Assembly (NCBI GenBank): GCA_021397835.1
Contig: JAJFZO010000120.1
Coordinates: forward strand, 363,501-427,500
DNA length: 64,000 nt
Direction: 5' to 3'
DNA from: Moringa oleifera
Taxonomy: Eukaryota > Streptophyta > Magnoliopsida > Brassicales > Moringaceae
Shown here: positions 36,202-47,600 of the stretch, one piece after another
Numbering within the stretch: the stretch's first letter is position 1
Layout: every line of letters starts with the position of its first letter
The notes under the pieces: model-generated
What the model was told of the DNA's origin: nothing
Databases searched by the model: none
What the model saw: the letters and a program-made list of their open reading frames with translations, nothing else
Translations under genes and position numbers: made by a program

Positions 36202-37798
36202 TTCAACAAAATTCCTACCACAGATTCAGATATGGCTCTTCTGTCAATTGCACAATCAAGATAAAACAAGAAGCCAATCAGCAAGAATTCAACAACCAAG
36301 CCGGAAGTGCAAATTCTAAACCAATGCACTTCCAGAAAGATAAAACAACATCCAGTAACATGAAACAAACAGGATAGCATTCAACAAAATTCCTACCACA
36401 GAGCAGACATCGCTCTTCTGACAATTGCACAATCAAGATAAAACAAGAAGCCAATCAGCAAGAATTCAACAACAAAGCCAGAAGTGAAAATTCTAAACCA
36501 ATGCACTTCCAGAAAGAGAAAAAAAAATCCAGTAACATGAAACAAACAGGATAGCATTCAACAAAATTCCTACCACAGATGCAGACATGGCTCTTCCGTC
36601 GATTGCACAATCAAGATAAAACAAGAAGCCAATCAGCAAGAATTCAACAACAAAGCCGGAAGTGCAAATTCTAAACCAATGCACTTCTAGAAAGACAAAA
36701 CAAAATCCAGTAACATGAAACAAACACGATAGCATTCAACAAAATTCCTACCACAGAGCAGACATGGCTCTTCTGTCAATTGCACAATCAAGATAAAACA
36801 AGAAGCCAATCAGCAAGAATTCAACAACCAAGCCGGAAGTGAAAATTCTAAACCAATGCATTTCCAGAAAGAGAAAACAAAATCCAGTAACATGAAACAA
36901 ACAGGATAGCATTCAACAAAATTCCTACCACAGAGCAGACATCGCTCTTCTGTCCATTGCACAATCAAGATAAAACAAGAAGCCAATCAGCAAGAATTTA
37001 ACAACCAAGCCGGAAGTGAAAATTCTAAACCAATGCACTTCTAGAAAGACAAAACAAAATCCAGTAACATGAAACAAACAGGATAGCATTCAACAAAATT
37101 CCTACCACAGAGCAGACATGGCTCTTCTGTCAATTGCACAATCAAGATAAAACAAGAAGCCAATCAGCAAGAATTCAACAACCAAGCCGGAAGTGAAAAT
37201 TCTAAACCAATGCATTTCCAGAAAGAGAAAACAAAATCCAGTAACATGAAACAAACAGGATAGCATTCAACAAAATTCCTACCACAGAGCAGACATCGCT
37301 CTTCTGTCCATTGCACAATCAAGATAAAACAAGAAGCCAATCAGCAAGAATTTAACAACCAAGCCGGAAGTGAAAATTCTAAACCAATGCACTTCTAGAA
37401 AGACAAAACAAAATCCAGTAACATGAAACAAACAGGATAGCATTCAACAAAATTCCTACCACAGAGCAGACATGGCTCTTCTGTCAATTGCACAATCAAG
37501 ATAAAACAAGAAGCCAATCAGCAAGAATTCAACAACCAAGCCGGAGGTGAAAATTCTAAACCAATGCATTTCCAGAAAGAGAAAACAAAATCCAGTAACA
37601 TGAAACAAACAGGATAGCATTCAACAAAATTCCTACCACGGAGCAGACATCGCTCTTCTGTCCATTGCACAATCAAGATAAAACAAGAAGCCAATCAGCA
37701 AGAATTTAACAACCAAGCCGGAAGTGAAAATTCTAAACCAATGCACTTCTAGAAAGACAAAACAAAATCCAGTAACATGAAACCAACAGGATAGCATT
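36202..37798. repeat. 177-bp tandem satellite-like array, nine copies
   Basis: Nine head-to-tail copies of a 177-178 bp unit; the CAACAAAATTCCTACC landmark falls at about 36,205, 36,382, 36,559, 36,737, 36,914, 37,091, 37,268, 37,445 and 37,622. The first three monomers differ from each other. The last six alternate between two types. Type A has CATGGCTCTTCTGTCAATTG and ATGCATTTCCAGAAAGAG. Type B has CATCGCTCTTCTGTCCATTG, AATTTAACAACC and ATGCACTTCTAGAAAGAC. Each monomer contains GCACAATCAAGATAAAACAAGAAGCCAATC. Unit 1 has one and two copies at its two loci and unit 3 has one. The array lies immediately downstream of the donor of the unidentified exon, in what would be its first intron. Confidence 0.95.
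36737..37798. repeat. 354-bp higher-order repeat, three copies
   Basis: Within the array, A-B dimers begin at 36,737, 37,091 and 37,445. By eye the three dimers differ at only a handful of positions (for example CCGGAGGTG in the third A, CCACGGAGC and AAACCAACAGG in the third B). A and B differ from one another at more sites. This pattern means that a dimer was amplified recently, after A and B had diverged. Confidence 0.9.
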
Positions 37799-37859
37799 TA
37801 AAGAAGAAAAAAGATAAAGACTGCCATCAAGTACACTGTATATTTGAAGATGTAGATAC

Positions 37860-38020
37860 CTGTCGAGGGAGAGGCACAGCTTGAAGAAATCGGCTGCAGT
37901 GCTAGGGTATCCCGGTAGGATATGAGTGGCCAACAACTTAGCCACCGTAGTCACCCGTTGCATGTTGTTAAACGGCTCTGCTAATCGCTGCTGCTTTGTT
38001 GCATCCCCGTGGTCAGTCAT
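37860..38020 (-). pseudogene. Unidentified exon, copy 2 (with ATG)
   Basis: On the minus strand an ATG (complement of 38,018-38,020) opens M-T-D-H-G-D-A-T-K-Q-Q-R, then V-T-T-V-A-K-L-L-A-T-H-I-L-P-G-Y-P-S-T and L-C-L-S-L-D, ending at a GTATCTACATC donor; about 53 codons with no stop. This could be a first coding exon. The other three copies lack this ATG, so either it was lost in them or arose here by chance. The exon is visibly richer in G and C than its flanks. Most differences between copies 1b and 2 leave a sensible residue. No further exon of the same gene was found in the window. Family not recognised. Confidence 0.5.
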
Positions 38021-38070
38021 GTCGGCGTTTGTTTTTTTGAAGAAAAGAGTGGATGGTTTTATGAGTTTTA

Positions 38071-38250
38071 GAATGTTGTAGAAAAAAAAGAGAAATGCAA
38101 ACAATGCAGGCAATGCAACGGTCAGAATTGGAATGTTGTAGAAAAACAGAACAACGCAAACAATGCAAGCAAAGCAACTGTGCAAATAAAAATGTTGTGA
38201 AAAAACAGAACAACGCAAAAAATGCAATGCAACGGTCATATTTTTAGTTG
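38071..38250. repeat. 60-bp minisatellite, three copies
   Basis: AATGTTGTAGAAAAA or AATGTTGTGAAAAAA recurs at about 38,072, 38,132 and 38,191, each followed by a GCAAACAATGCAAGCAATGCAACGG-type segment. It lies just upstream of the unidentified exon, so on the minus strand it would be in a 5' region. Confidence 0.8.
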
Positions 38251-38344
38251 CAATCAAATGTTACGAGAGTAGTGCATCCTGATACACGTTTCATCATTTA
38301 AGTGGCTCGTGTTTCCCACGTATATGCATGAGGCATGTTTGGAG
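38251..38344. other. Junction to the A-rich block, unit 2
   Basis: Conserved with 15,545-15,650 (CCTGATACACGTTTCATCATTTAA and CACGTATATGCATG), then low-complexity sequence begins. Confidence 0.5.
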
Positions 38345-41300
38345 GGCAAGGATGAAGCAGATATGGTTTTCTCAATGAAATAAAAATAATAATTTCTTTA
38401 TTATTTTTAAAATTAAGATAAATTTTTATTTTAAAATATAAAAATTTTAAAATATTCAATTTAATTGGAATATTAAAAATTTAAAAATTTAAAAATGATT
38501 TAAAATGAAAAATTCATAATAATTTAAAAACTAATAACACAAGTGAAAATTATAAGGCTATAAATATATTTAAAAATAATTTTGATTTATGTTGATGCTT
38601 TTAAAAAACCATAAAAATATCTAAAGCTTAAAATTTTTAAGAAAACCTAATACAATGTACAAATGTTAAAGAAAAATATAAAAACACAATTCAAAATTTA
38701 AATTAAATTAAATTAAAAAAATAAAATTCAAAACTAAAAGAAAATATATCAAAAAATCATAAAAATTAAATTAAATTAAATAAAAAATTTAATAAAATCC
38801 AAAAAATTCAAAGAAACTAAAACATAATTGAGAAAAGAAAAAACACAAAAGATTAAAATTTTTAAAAAATAATTTAAATAATTTAAAACAATTCAAGAAT
38901 ATTAAAATATTCTATAAAAAATTTAAAATATATTTTTTATTTGCATTGATTCTTTAAAGAAATATTAATAAAATTTTAATAAATAAACTGTAAAAATGTA
39001 AACATATAATAAAATATAAAAGTATTTAAAATAAATATTTAAAAATATTTAAAAATAAAATTAAATATATTAACAAAATTGCAACCACTTGATGAGGTCT
39101 AATATTTGTAACTTTGTTAAATTAAAATATAAAAATCAAAAATCAAAAATATTAAAAAAATCAAACAACATAAAAAATATAATATAATATAATATAATCA
39201 TAAAAATCATTAAGAAATTCATAAAATCAAAAATAAAAAATATCGAAAAATAAAATAAAATAAAATAAAAACAAATAAACTAAAAGAATCCAAGAAAAAT
39301 AAAGTTACTAAAAGAAAATAACTGAAAATAAGTGAAAGAAACTAAATACCCATAATAAAATAAAAATAAATGTAAGAAAATAAAAGAAAATAAAATAAAA
39401 ATCACAGAAATATTTTCAAAATAAAAAATCCTAAACAAAATGAAAAATAACAGAAAATAAAATAAAAATAAATAAAAAATTGAAAAAGCCAAATAAACTA
39501 AAAAAATCAAAAAAAAAACAATGCTACAAAAAGAAAACAATTAAAAGAAACTAAAAACACACAATAAAATAAAAATAAAAATAAGAAAAAGTTATGAAGT
39601 GACCAAAAGAATGCAAATAAGTCAAATAAATCCAAAAAAATAAAGACAATAGAAAAAAAATACAAAACTCTTTGTAAAGCAACAAATAGCTTTGTTGAAA
39701 AAAATAGTAAAAAATAAAAATATTAAATTTAAAAATATATCAAATAAAATCAGTAAAAAATAATTAAAATTAAAAATTAAAAATAAAATGGGATAAAATT
39801 TTTTTTAAAAAAGAAAAATACAAAGGATTAGAAAACTTAAAAATCAAAAATGAAAAAAATGATGTAAAATAATTTATAATTTAAAACAATTCAAGAATAA
39901 TAAAATATTCTATAGAAAAAATAAAAAATAATTTTGATTTACATTGATTTTTTAGAGGAAAATGTAGTAAAAATATAATAAATCAAACAATAAAAAAATA
40001 TAAATACAATGAAAATATAAAATGTATCTAAAATAAATAAATAAAAGTATGTCAAAAATAAAATAAAATTTGGAAATCAGATAAATAACAAATATAAAGT
40101 AAAAAAAATTAAAAACCAAATAAACTAATAAAATTGCAACCACTCATTATGTTGTAAAGATGATAAAAATTTTAAAAAATAAAAAATACAAAAAATCATA
40201 AACAAGATTAAAAAATAAAAGTAGATAAAAAAATAAAATAAATAAAATAAATCTAAGAAAAATAAAGTTACTAAGAAAATAAGTGCTAGAAAATACAAAT
40301 ACTCAACAAAATAAAAACTAAATATAAAAAAATTAAAAATACCCAAAGTAACTAAAAAAATAAGAAAAAATTAAAAAAGGTCCAACAAAACCAAGACAAT
40401 ACATACATACATACATACATATATACATATAAAGCAATAGTAAAGAAATTAAACTCTTTACAAAGTAAGAGAATAAATTTTGTTGGAAAAGAAAAAGATA
40501 AATTATAAAATATAAGTAATACGTTAAAAAATATTAAAAATCAAATAAAATGAAAATATAAAAAATGTTATCAAATCCAAAAAATTCAAAGAAAATAAAG
40601 AGAATAACTAAAAATCATAAAAGATTAAAAAACTTAAAAAATAAAAAATGAGAATAAAATAATATGAAATAATTTAAAACAATTGAAGAACCATAAAATA
40701 TTCTATAAAAAATTTTAAGTTTTTTTTATTTAAATTGATCCTTTTAAAGAAAAATATGATAAAAATAAATTAAATTAAAAAAATACAAATATAAATAAAT
40801 AAAAATATCAAAATAAATAAATAAAAATATATATAAATATAATATAATTTAAAAATATAAAAAGTAAACAAAAGCTAAACCGAATAAACCAACAAAATTG
40901 CAGCCATTTGGTGAGGTTGAATATTTGTTATTTTACTGAATTAAAATAGATAAATATAAAAAAATCAAAAAATACAAAAATACAAAAAACATAATAAATT
41001 ATAAAAATCAAATAAAAGTAAATAAAAAAATCTTCAAAAACTAAATAAATTTTAAAAATCTACGAAAATAAAGTTACCAAAAGAAAATAATTGCAAGAAA
41101 CAACAAATAATCAAAATAAATAAATAAAAAATAAATGTAAGAAAATAGAAGGGTAAAAGAAAATTGTTAACTAAAAAATAAATCAAAGTAACTAAAAAAA
41201 GAAAAAAAGTGTAAAAGAAATTGAACAAAATAAAAAAAAAATACATAGAGAAAACGTAAAAAGTAAAGAAACAAAACTCTTGCAAAGCAAGAAAATAGAT

Positions 41301-42325
41301 TTTATTAAAAAAGATAATAATATAAGATAAAATAAAATAAAATATAAAATAATCAAATAAAGATCAAATAAAATAAAAATAGAAAAACAAAATGTAACAA
41401 AATCCAAAAAAAATTCAAAAAAATTAAAGAGAATAATAAAAAAAAGAAAAAACACAAAAGATTAGAAACCTTACAAACATAAAAGATGAGAAAAATATTT
41501 AAAACAATTCAAGAATCATACAATATTTTACAAAGAAAATTTAAAAACACAATTTAGATTTGCATTGATCTTTTAAACAAAATTATAATAAAAATAAAAT
41601 TAATAAAAAATGAGAATTTTAAAAATAATACAAAAATATAAAACGTATCCATCATAAATAAATAAATAAAAGTATGTAAACAATAAAATAAAATTCAAAA
41701 AAGTAAAATAAATAAAAAATAAAAAGTGCTAAAAATTGAAAATTCAATATGTTAACAAAATTGTAACCACTTGGTGATGTAAAATGTTTGCTACTTTACT
41801 AAATTAAAGTAATCAAAGATGACAAAATTTCAAAAAAATGAAAATACAAAAAAAAAAAAGACTTTAAAAATTAAAAAAAAATAGAAGCAGATAAAAATCA
41901 TGTAAAACCAAATAAATTAAAAAATCAAACAAAATAATTTGACTAAAAGAAAATAAGTGAAAGAAACTAAAAATACATAACAAAATAATATATATATATA
42001 TATATTTGTAAGAAAAAATTTAAAAAAAAAACTCAAAATAACTAGAAGAAAATAGAAAAAAAGGAGTAAAAGAAAGTCCAACAAAATCGATACAATACAT
42101 GTAAAAAAAGACAATGATAAAGAAACAATACTCTTTATAAAGCAAAAAATATAGATTTCGTTAAAAAATAAAAAAAATAAAATAAAATAAAAATAAATCA
42201 TAAAAATCATAAAAATAATTAAAATATAATAATTAAAATATAATAAATCCAAAAATTTCAAAGAAAATAAAAATAATTAAAAAATACAAAAAATTAAAAA
42301 AGCTTAAAAAATAAAAATTCTAATA
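38345..42325. repeat. A-rich low-complexity block, unit 2 (modular, ~0.8 kb period)
   Basis: Nearly 4 kb of A-rich plus-strand sequence corresponding to 15,650-18,975 but about 0.65 kb longer. The AACTCTTTGTAAAGCAACAAATAG-type landmark occurs at about 39,665, 40,454, 41,277 and 42,130 (spacing 789-853 bp), and the ATTGCAACCACTTGATGAGGT-type landmark near 39,078, 40,134, 40,898 and 41,760. The inverted repeat TCTTGC-AAA-GCAAGA is intact at 41,278-41,292. A CATA microsatellite lies near 40,399-40,425 and an AT run near 41,987-42,004. Minus-strand F/L/Y-rich open frames are composition artefacts. Confidence 0.75.
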
Positions 42326-43530
42326 TTTGTCCCAATGTTTTTCCTTCCTGATAAATCATGAACCTACACATACAGGACCTTTTGGTATAGTAAGCCTTTG
42401 CAACCAAGATGTGTGCTTAATTGGATGACCATCTACAATTAGAATACGTTTTATGTCTGCTCATAGCTCATTAGAGTGTCAAAGTTTTATTCTTTCTTTT
42501 GACGTTTGTGGAGCTAAAGATCCACCCAAGAACCATAGAGTATTTAGACAATGGCTTATTAAACCATATATATATATTATTTGTTTTTTTCTCAGCTTGA
42601 CTAGTCTGAACTCTAATTTTTGCTCGAAATTATTGAAACATTATATTATGTAATAGTAACATGTCATATGGTCATGCATTGCTATTTGAATTTGAGTGTT
42701 TTTATGACATTGCGATTGACACTAAAGATGTATTTTCCATTGGAATGTGGCGGGAGAATTAAGTTAAAATTGTGGGTACTTATACAAAGATTTGCTTGAT
42801 CTCTCATAAATTATTTCAATGTGCAATTTTGTAATTAGCATGGCTTAACATCAATAAACATGACTTGTTATTACAAACTTCAACCCTTAAGTTTTTCAGA
42901 TCATGTCATTGCTTGTGATTTTGTACATTAATGATCTCATAAGGATAAATTTTCTAGTATTAGATATATGTATTTTGATTCTTAACGTATCTTTAGTATA
43001 TTTGAGGTAATTGAGGTCTTCTTTCTATCTTATCTATGTTTTTTAGAGAAAACCATTTGATTAGAAAATTAAGTTGGAGAAGGAACAAAAGGAATTTAAG
43101 GTATCTATTTCACCAAACAATTATTTGCTAGAGTTACACCAAGTTATTTGATTGTTAACCTATTAGACAAGTACATTTTTTTAGTAAGCTAAATTGCATG
43201 CAATGCATGAAGCTACTAATTGGAAAAAATTGTAAGGTAACCATCTTATGTTATCATAGAAGGCCTGATTTGGGTTAATCATAATGTTTTAAGCTTTATA
43301 ACAATATATACCCATGTCAATTGTTTTTTTTAAATTCTTAAGCAATAGCATTTTTGAAGTTGTAAAACTTTTAGTTACTTGGTATTATTTCATATTCATT
43401 GGAGGTTCTTAGTACATAACTTGCTAAAGCACTTCTTGATTTAGAAACATAAGAAGTTATTGTTATGGCAGGTACATCAATGGAGGGTGATGATTGATTG
43501 TTAATAGATATTAAAGTTAAAGTGACAACG
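42326..43530. other. Conserved non-repetitive stretch after the A-rich block, unit 2
   Basis: Counterpart of 18,976-20,099. The 66-codon plus-strand frame at 42,453-42,653 keeps H-S-S-L-E-C-Q-S-F-I-L-S-F-D and D-P-P-K in common with unit 1. Otherwise no coding signal. Confidence 0.45.
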
Positions 43531-44482
43531 AAAAAGGATGAATGGATGACAACACTATCTCTTGAAAAGAAAGTAAGACATTCAATTCTGGGTACTCTCT
43601 TGTTATAGTGGTTACCTATTCCATAGTTATAGGATCTTCTAATATAGGACACATTCCCACTTAAGAACGGGGGTGCCAATCTTGCACCTCCACCTCCACC
43701 TCCACCATGGCATGAGGAATATCATGTTCTTTGGACATAAATTCTTAATCGCATGAGATAAATTAGACCCTTCATGAAATTAGACAAGAATTTGGCCTAG
43801 ACCTCACATGCGAGAAAGTCTTACAGTTAAATCCCAAGGGTCTATGAGGGTAAGTGTTTAGTTAAAACTTTTCATTGGTATCTTGAGATTGTTTAACTAT
43901 TTTGAACTCTTGGCTTATCTTATTTACAACTTAGTATGACCATGCATTTGATAACATCTAGCAAGGACTATAAAGGAGGTGTGGTGATACTAGTGTTTGA
44001 CTAATACACCTTTAGACAAAGCCTACAAAGCAAAGATTAACTAAGATTCTCTATAGTGCTTAGAATGTTTAGATGACTAATTGCTTGGTTGTTCCCATTA
44101 ATCATTTATTTTCTACTGTTATAATATGAATTAATGTTTCATGTAGCTACTTGGAAGCCTATAATAAGGCTTCAGCATGTACTTCAAATGAAAAGGAAAA
44201 TAAGAGAAGTTCAAATGCAAATTTTATGGATAAATACAATAAAGCAAAATGATCGAAGATATTGGTAGAAAAACACTCAGAAGAGGCTGCAAACCATTCA
44301 AAGAAAAAATTTACAGAGATGAATGAGCAATAAGACTAGGAAAGGAAGCGCTGACAGAAACCTTGGGATCATGAGAAGGACGTGGTTCCAAGGCTGCAAA
44401 GCATAAAATTTGACGTAGATAACATTGCTGAAGGCTAAGGTTCTAGGTTTTCTTTGGGAAGCATTAAGTGGACTTCCTTTAG
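43531..44482 (+). pseudogene. GPALPP/DUF3752-family gene, 3' exons, copy 2
   Basis: Three exons can be followed. Exon a (43,531-43,572) reads K-K-D-E-W-M-T-T-L-S-L-E-K-K and ends at a GTAAGA donor. Exon b (about 43,960-44,051) contains T-N-T-P-L-D-K-A-Y-K-A-K after a one-base frameshift; the donor after it reads CTAAG. Exon c (44,147-44,482) starts Y-L-E-A-Y-N-K-A-S-A and ends with R-F-S-L-G and a TAG. The E-W-M-T-x-L, T-D-T-P-x-D-x-x-x-K-A-K, Y-N-x-S-K, P-W-D-x-E-K-D-L and S-R-F-S-x-G order is that of GPALPP-motif proteins. Stops and frameshifts interrupt exon c, but not all at the same places as in unit 1 (here the frame runs through K-H-S-E-E-A). Non-functional. Confidence 0.8.
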
Positions 44483-45059
44483 GTCTTTTTATATAGTTCT
44501 GGCATTTATATTTTTGAAGTTTGCCTAGCTCAGATTACATAAGTGACTTTCATGTCTATTGCTTATTCACTTAACGTAAAAAGGGGCCTTAGATTCTCAG
44601 TGTGATTTATTAAGTAGCAACCATAGGTAACTGGTTTCATTCACCTCTTGAAGAAAAAGAATACACATTTATAAGGTATAGTTTCCAACATAAAGGATAC
44701 TTGTGTCTCAACCAATCTAATAGTCGTATATATATTTCTCATTACATTTGTATTTAATGAACACTTTTTTTCTTTGTCTTCTACCATTAACATTTTCTTT
44801 CATTCAATTGAGACGATCCCTACCATTCCACTAGTTATCCTCATCCCACAATTCCACCACCAATCATTCCTTTTTTTCCTCCATTATCCTCTCTAAACAA
44901 TCCTTCTCTTCTCTTGTCTAGTTTAGTTCTACCTCATTTTCATCCTATGTTCCTATTAACACCATTTTTCTTCTTACACCCTCTTCTCACATTGAGCCTT
45001 CACTTGCCTCACCCCATGTTAATGTTTTACATTCCAATTGTTATGCTTCACCATCCCTT
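44483..45059. other. Sequence downstream of the GPALPP pseudogene, unit 2
   Basis: Counterpart of 21,045-21,625 with the C/T-rich stretch near 44,830-45,000. No independent gene. Confidence 0.4.
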
Positions 45060-45125
45060 ATTGTTGATGACCATGCAATGATTACTCAATCTAAAGCAAG
45101 TATTGTTAGAGTAAAGCAATTGATG
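45060..45125 (+). pseudogene. Remnant of a Ty1-copia Pol linker, unit 2
   Basis: Frame D-D-H-A-M-I-T-Q-S-K-A-S-I-V-R-V-K, the counterpart of 21,630-21,690, with the T-Q-S-K core closer to the usual T-R-S-K motif than in unit 1. Confidence 0.45.
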
Positions 45126-46820
45126 GTAAGCTAGGTGTTGTAATTAGTTAAGGATCAGTTTGGTGTGACCTCACTGTATAAAGCTTGTACTCATCAATCT
45201 TTTGTCATAAGGATAAAGTCATAGAGCCACTCTACCCTCTCACTTAATTGAGTTTATTTAGGGCTTTGCTTGAATGGGTTAGAAGCAAGCAAGCTCGATG
45301 AAGTTAGAGAAAACTTAGAAAAAGTAAATGCTAGCAAATGGGCTTGTGGAAAGGATGGTTTTATATCACTTATATGACCAACACCTAAAAGTTTAGTGTC
45401 CCATTACCAACCTGGAAATAAAGCTCATAATACGCATTGGGTTCTACTATCCAGCCCTTCTTCAGAACGCCCATATCACTTATTGGACTCTAATTAAATA
45501 AATTTGCAATAAGTTTTAGCTTAAAAAATATACAAATACAACTTAAAAAGATGTAATCAAATTGAGTAAATGTCTTCAACATCTTTGTTTGGTGGGCACA
45601 TGGGTCACATTTGGTTAGTCTTTCATGTAATAAGGCACTTACAGACAAAAATAAATGGGCCATAAAAGCTTTGCAGTCTATATGAATGTGCAATCAAGCC
45701 TTGATTGGGCTCTAGAGGACAACCATTATTACATACATGACCAATCAAATAATCGGACCATGATGTGTTATGTTTTTGTAAGCATGACATACCCATGGGT
45801 CCTCTCTTAAGGCATTATCAAATTTACATTGTAACCCTGTGCATTGTAATCAGTAGTTATTTTTTTCTAATGTATCAACATATTTTGTTGATTGATAAAA
45901 AATATTAACTTCAAATAATTTAATAAAATAATTTATATTGATACAATAAATTATAAATATTTTTTCATATTTTTATTCAAAAACTTAACATTAATTCAAA
46001 TTAGTAGAAAATTTATATAACAGGTTTGATTGGGTGTTATTGATAAGGACATCTATGATATCTTAATGATAACTAAAATGGTGCTCATGGGCCGGCATGA
46101 ATCATTTCAGGTCATCTTATGAACCTAATGGTCCAAACTTAAAGTCCAAACTCTCCACCATTATTAAATCCCTAATCATGTTCCTCTTAAGAAGATGCGC
46201 TTCTTTGAGAAATTTGGTTCTTCAATCAATTTAGATCCTTAAAATAATTTGATAATCATTATCCTTGATATCATCACCGTTCATTTCCTTTCACACGTAC
46301 TGTGACAAATCTTAAAACCTTTAAACTGTGACAAATTAATGAGATGTAAACCAGATGCAAAGGAATCAAAGAAAAAAGAATCCAAGTTGTAAGATACCCA
46401 CATGCATAAAGATAGCTTGTTTGTAATGTAATAAAGTGGCATGGATAAACACAATATCATGGGGAAGATGATAAATAACGATTTTTTACCCAACAACAAC
46501 TTTCTCAGCTTCTGTCAACAAAATTCGGAATGTGTGTTCACATGTGTAAATTACAAAAAATACATGAAAGCACTAATTGCAACAGTGAATTACCAAAGCT
46601 AGTTTAGCTTATATGTATTATATGATGATGTATTATATTGCAAAACATAACAACATCAAAAGAAATTTAAATAAAGCGTTACATAAATTTGTGTATATTA
46701 GTACCTTTCCTTTTAATTAAGTAAAATATTTATTAATAAAAAAATGGGATCCAAACCAGACATGGGCATATACGAGAGTGATATCTTACAAGCTATTATA
46801 ATGAGAGAAGCTGAATAAAT
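45126..46820. other. Non-coding, unit 2
   Basis: Counterpart of 21,701-24,335 without the 0.95 kb segment. No coding signal recognised. Confidence 0.45.
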
Positions 46821-47600
46821 TCGACTAAGAAAACAATGTTGACAGGCAAAAGAAAAAATATAATAAAAATACAATAAATCAAACAAAAGGTTAAAATCAA
46901 ATAAACTAATAGAATTACAATCACTTGTAAAGTAGTAAAACATGACAAAAATTCTGTAAAAAAAATCAAAAAATAAAAAAATCATAAAATAGTTTGAAAA
47001 TTAAAATAAAATTAAATAAAAATCAAAATCAAAAAATCAAAAAAATAAAGTTACTCAAAAAATAAGTGAAAGAAACTAAAAATACCTAACAACATCAAAA
47101 TAATATACATGTAAGGAAAAAAATTTAAAAATCTCAAAATAACTAAAAGAAAATAGGGAAAAAGAGTAAAAGAAAATCTGAAAAATTAAGAAACAAAACT
47201 CTTTACCAAGCAAGGATTTTATTGAAAAAATAGTAGAAAATAAAAAATAAATTATAAAAAGAGAAATATTAAAAATAAAATATATCTAAAAATGATTTAA
47301 AAAATATAAAATATAAAATAAACTAAAAATCCAAAAATTCAAAGAAAATTAAAAGAATAATTAAAAAAGAAAAATAAAATAATATAAAATAATTCAAAAA
47401 TCTTAAAAGATTCTATAGAAAAAAGTTTTAAACAAATTTATTTACATTAATCTTTTAAAAAAATGTTAAAAAACACAATAAATCAAACAGTAAAAAATTA
47501 AAAGTATAATAAACCTTAAAAAGTATCCAAAATAAATAAATAAAAGTATATAAAAATAAAATAAAATATAAAAATGCGTGGATATAAAGTTCAAGAATAA
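46821..47600. repeat. Second A-rich block, unit 2
   Basis: Shorter counterpart of 24,336-25,460. It lacks one copy of the ~195-bp GTTCGACTA duplication and part of the other. It contains the AACTCTTTACCAAGCAAGGATTTTATT landmark at about 47,199. Confidence 0.65.

Noticed and set aside
36202..37798. Regularly spaced repeats as a possible CRISPR array
   Set aside because: Whole 177-bp units are repeated head to tail with no unique spacers, and the DNA is of plant type.
39280..42261. Minus-strand hydrophobic open frames in the unit-2 A-rich block
   Set aside because: Same composition artefact; breaks and lengths differ from unit 1.
43680..43730. CCACCT repeat suggesting a proline-rich peptide
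   Set aside because: Lies in an intron of the GPALPP pseudogene between exons a and b, and the reading frame is closed on both sides.
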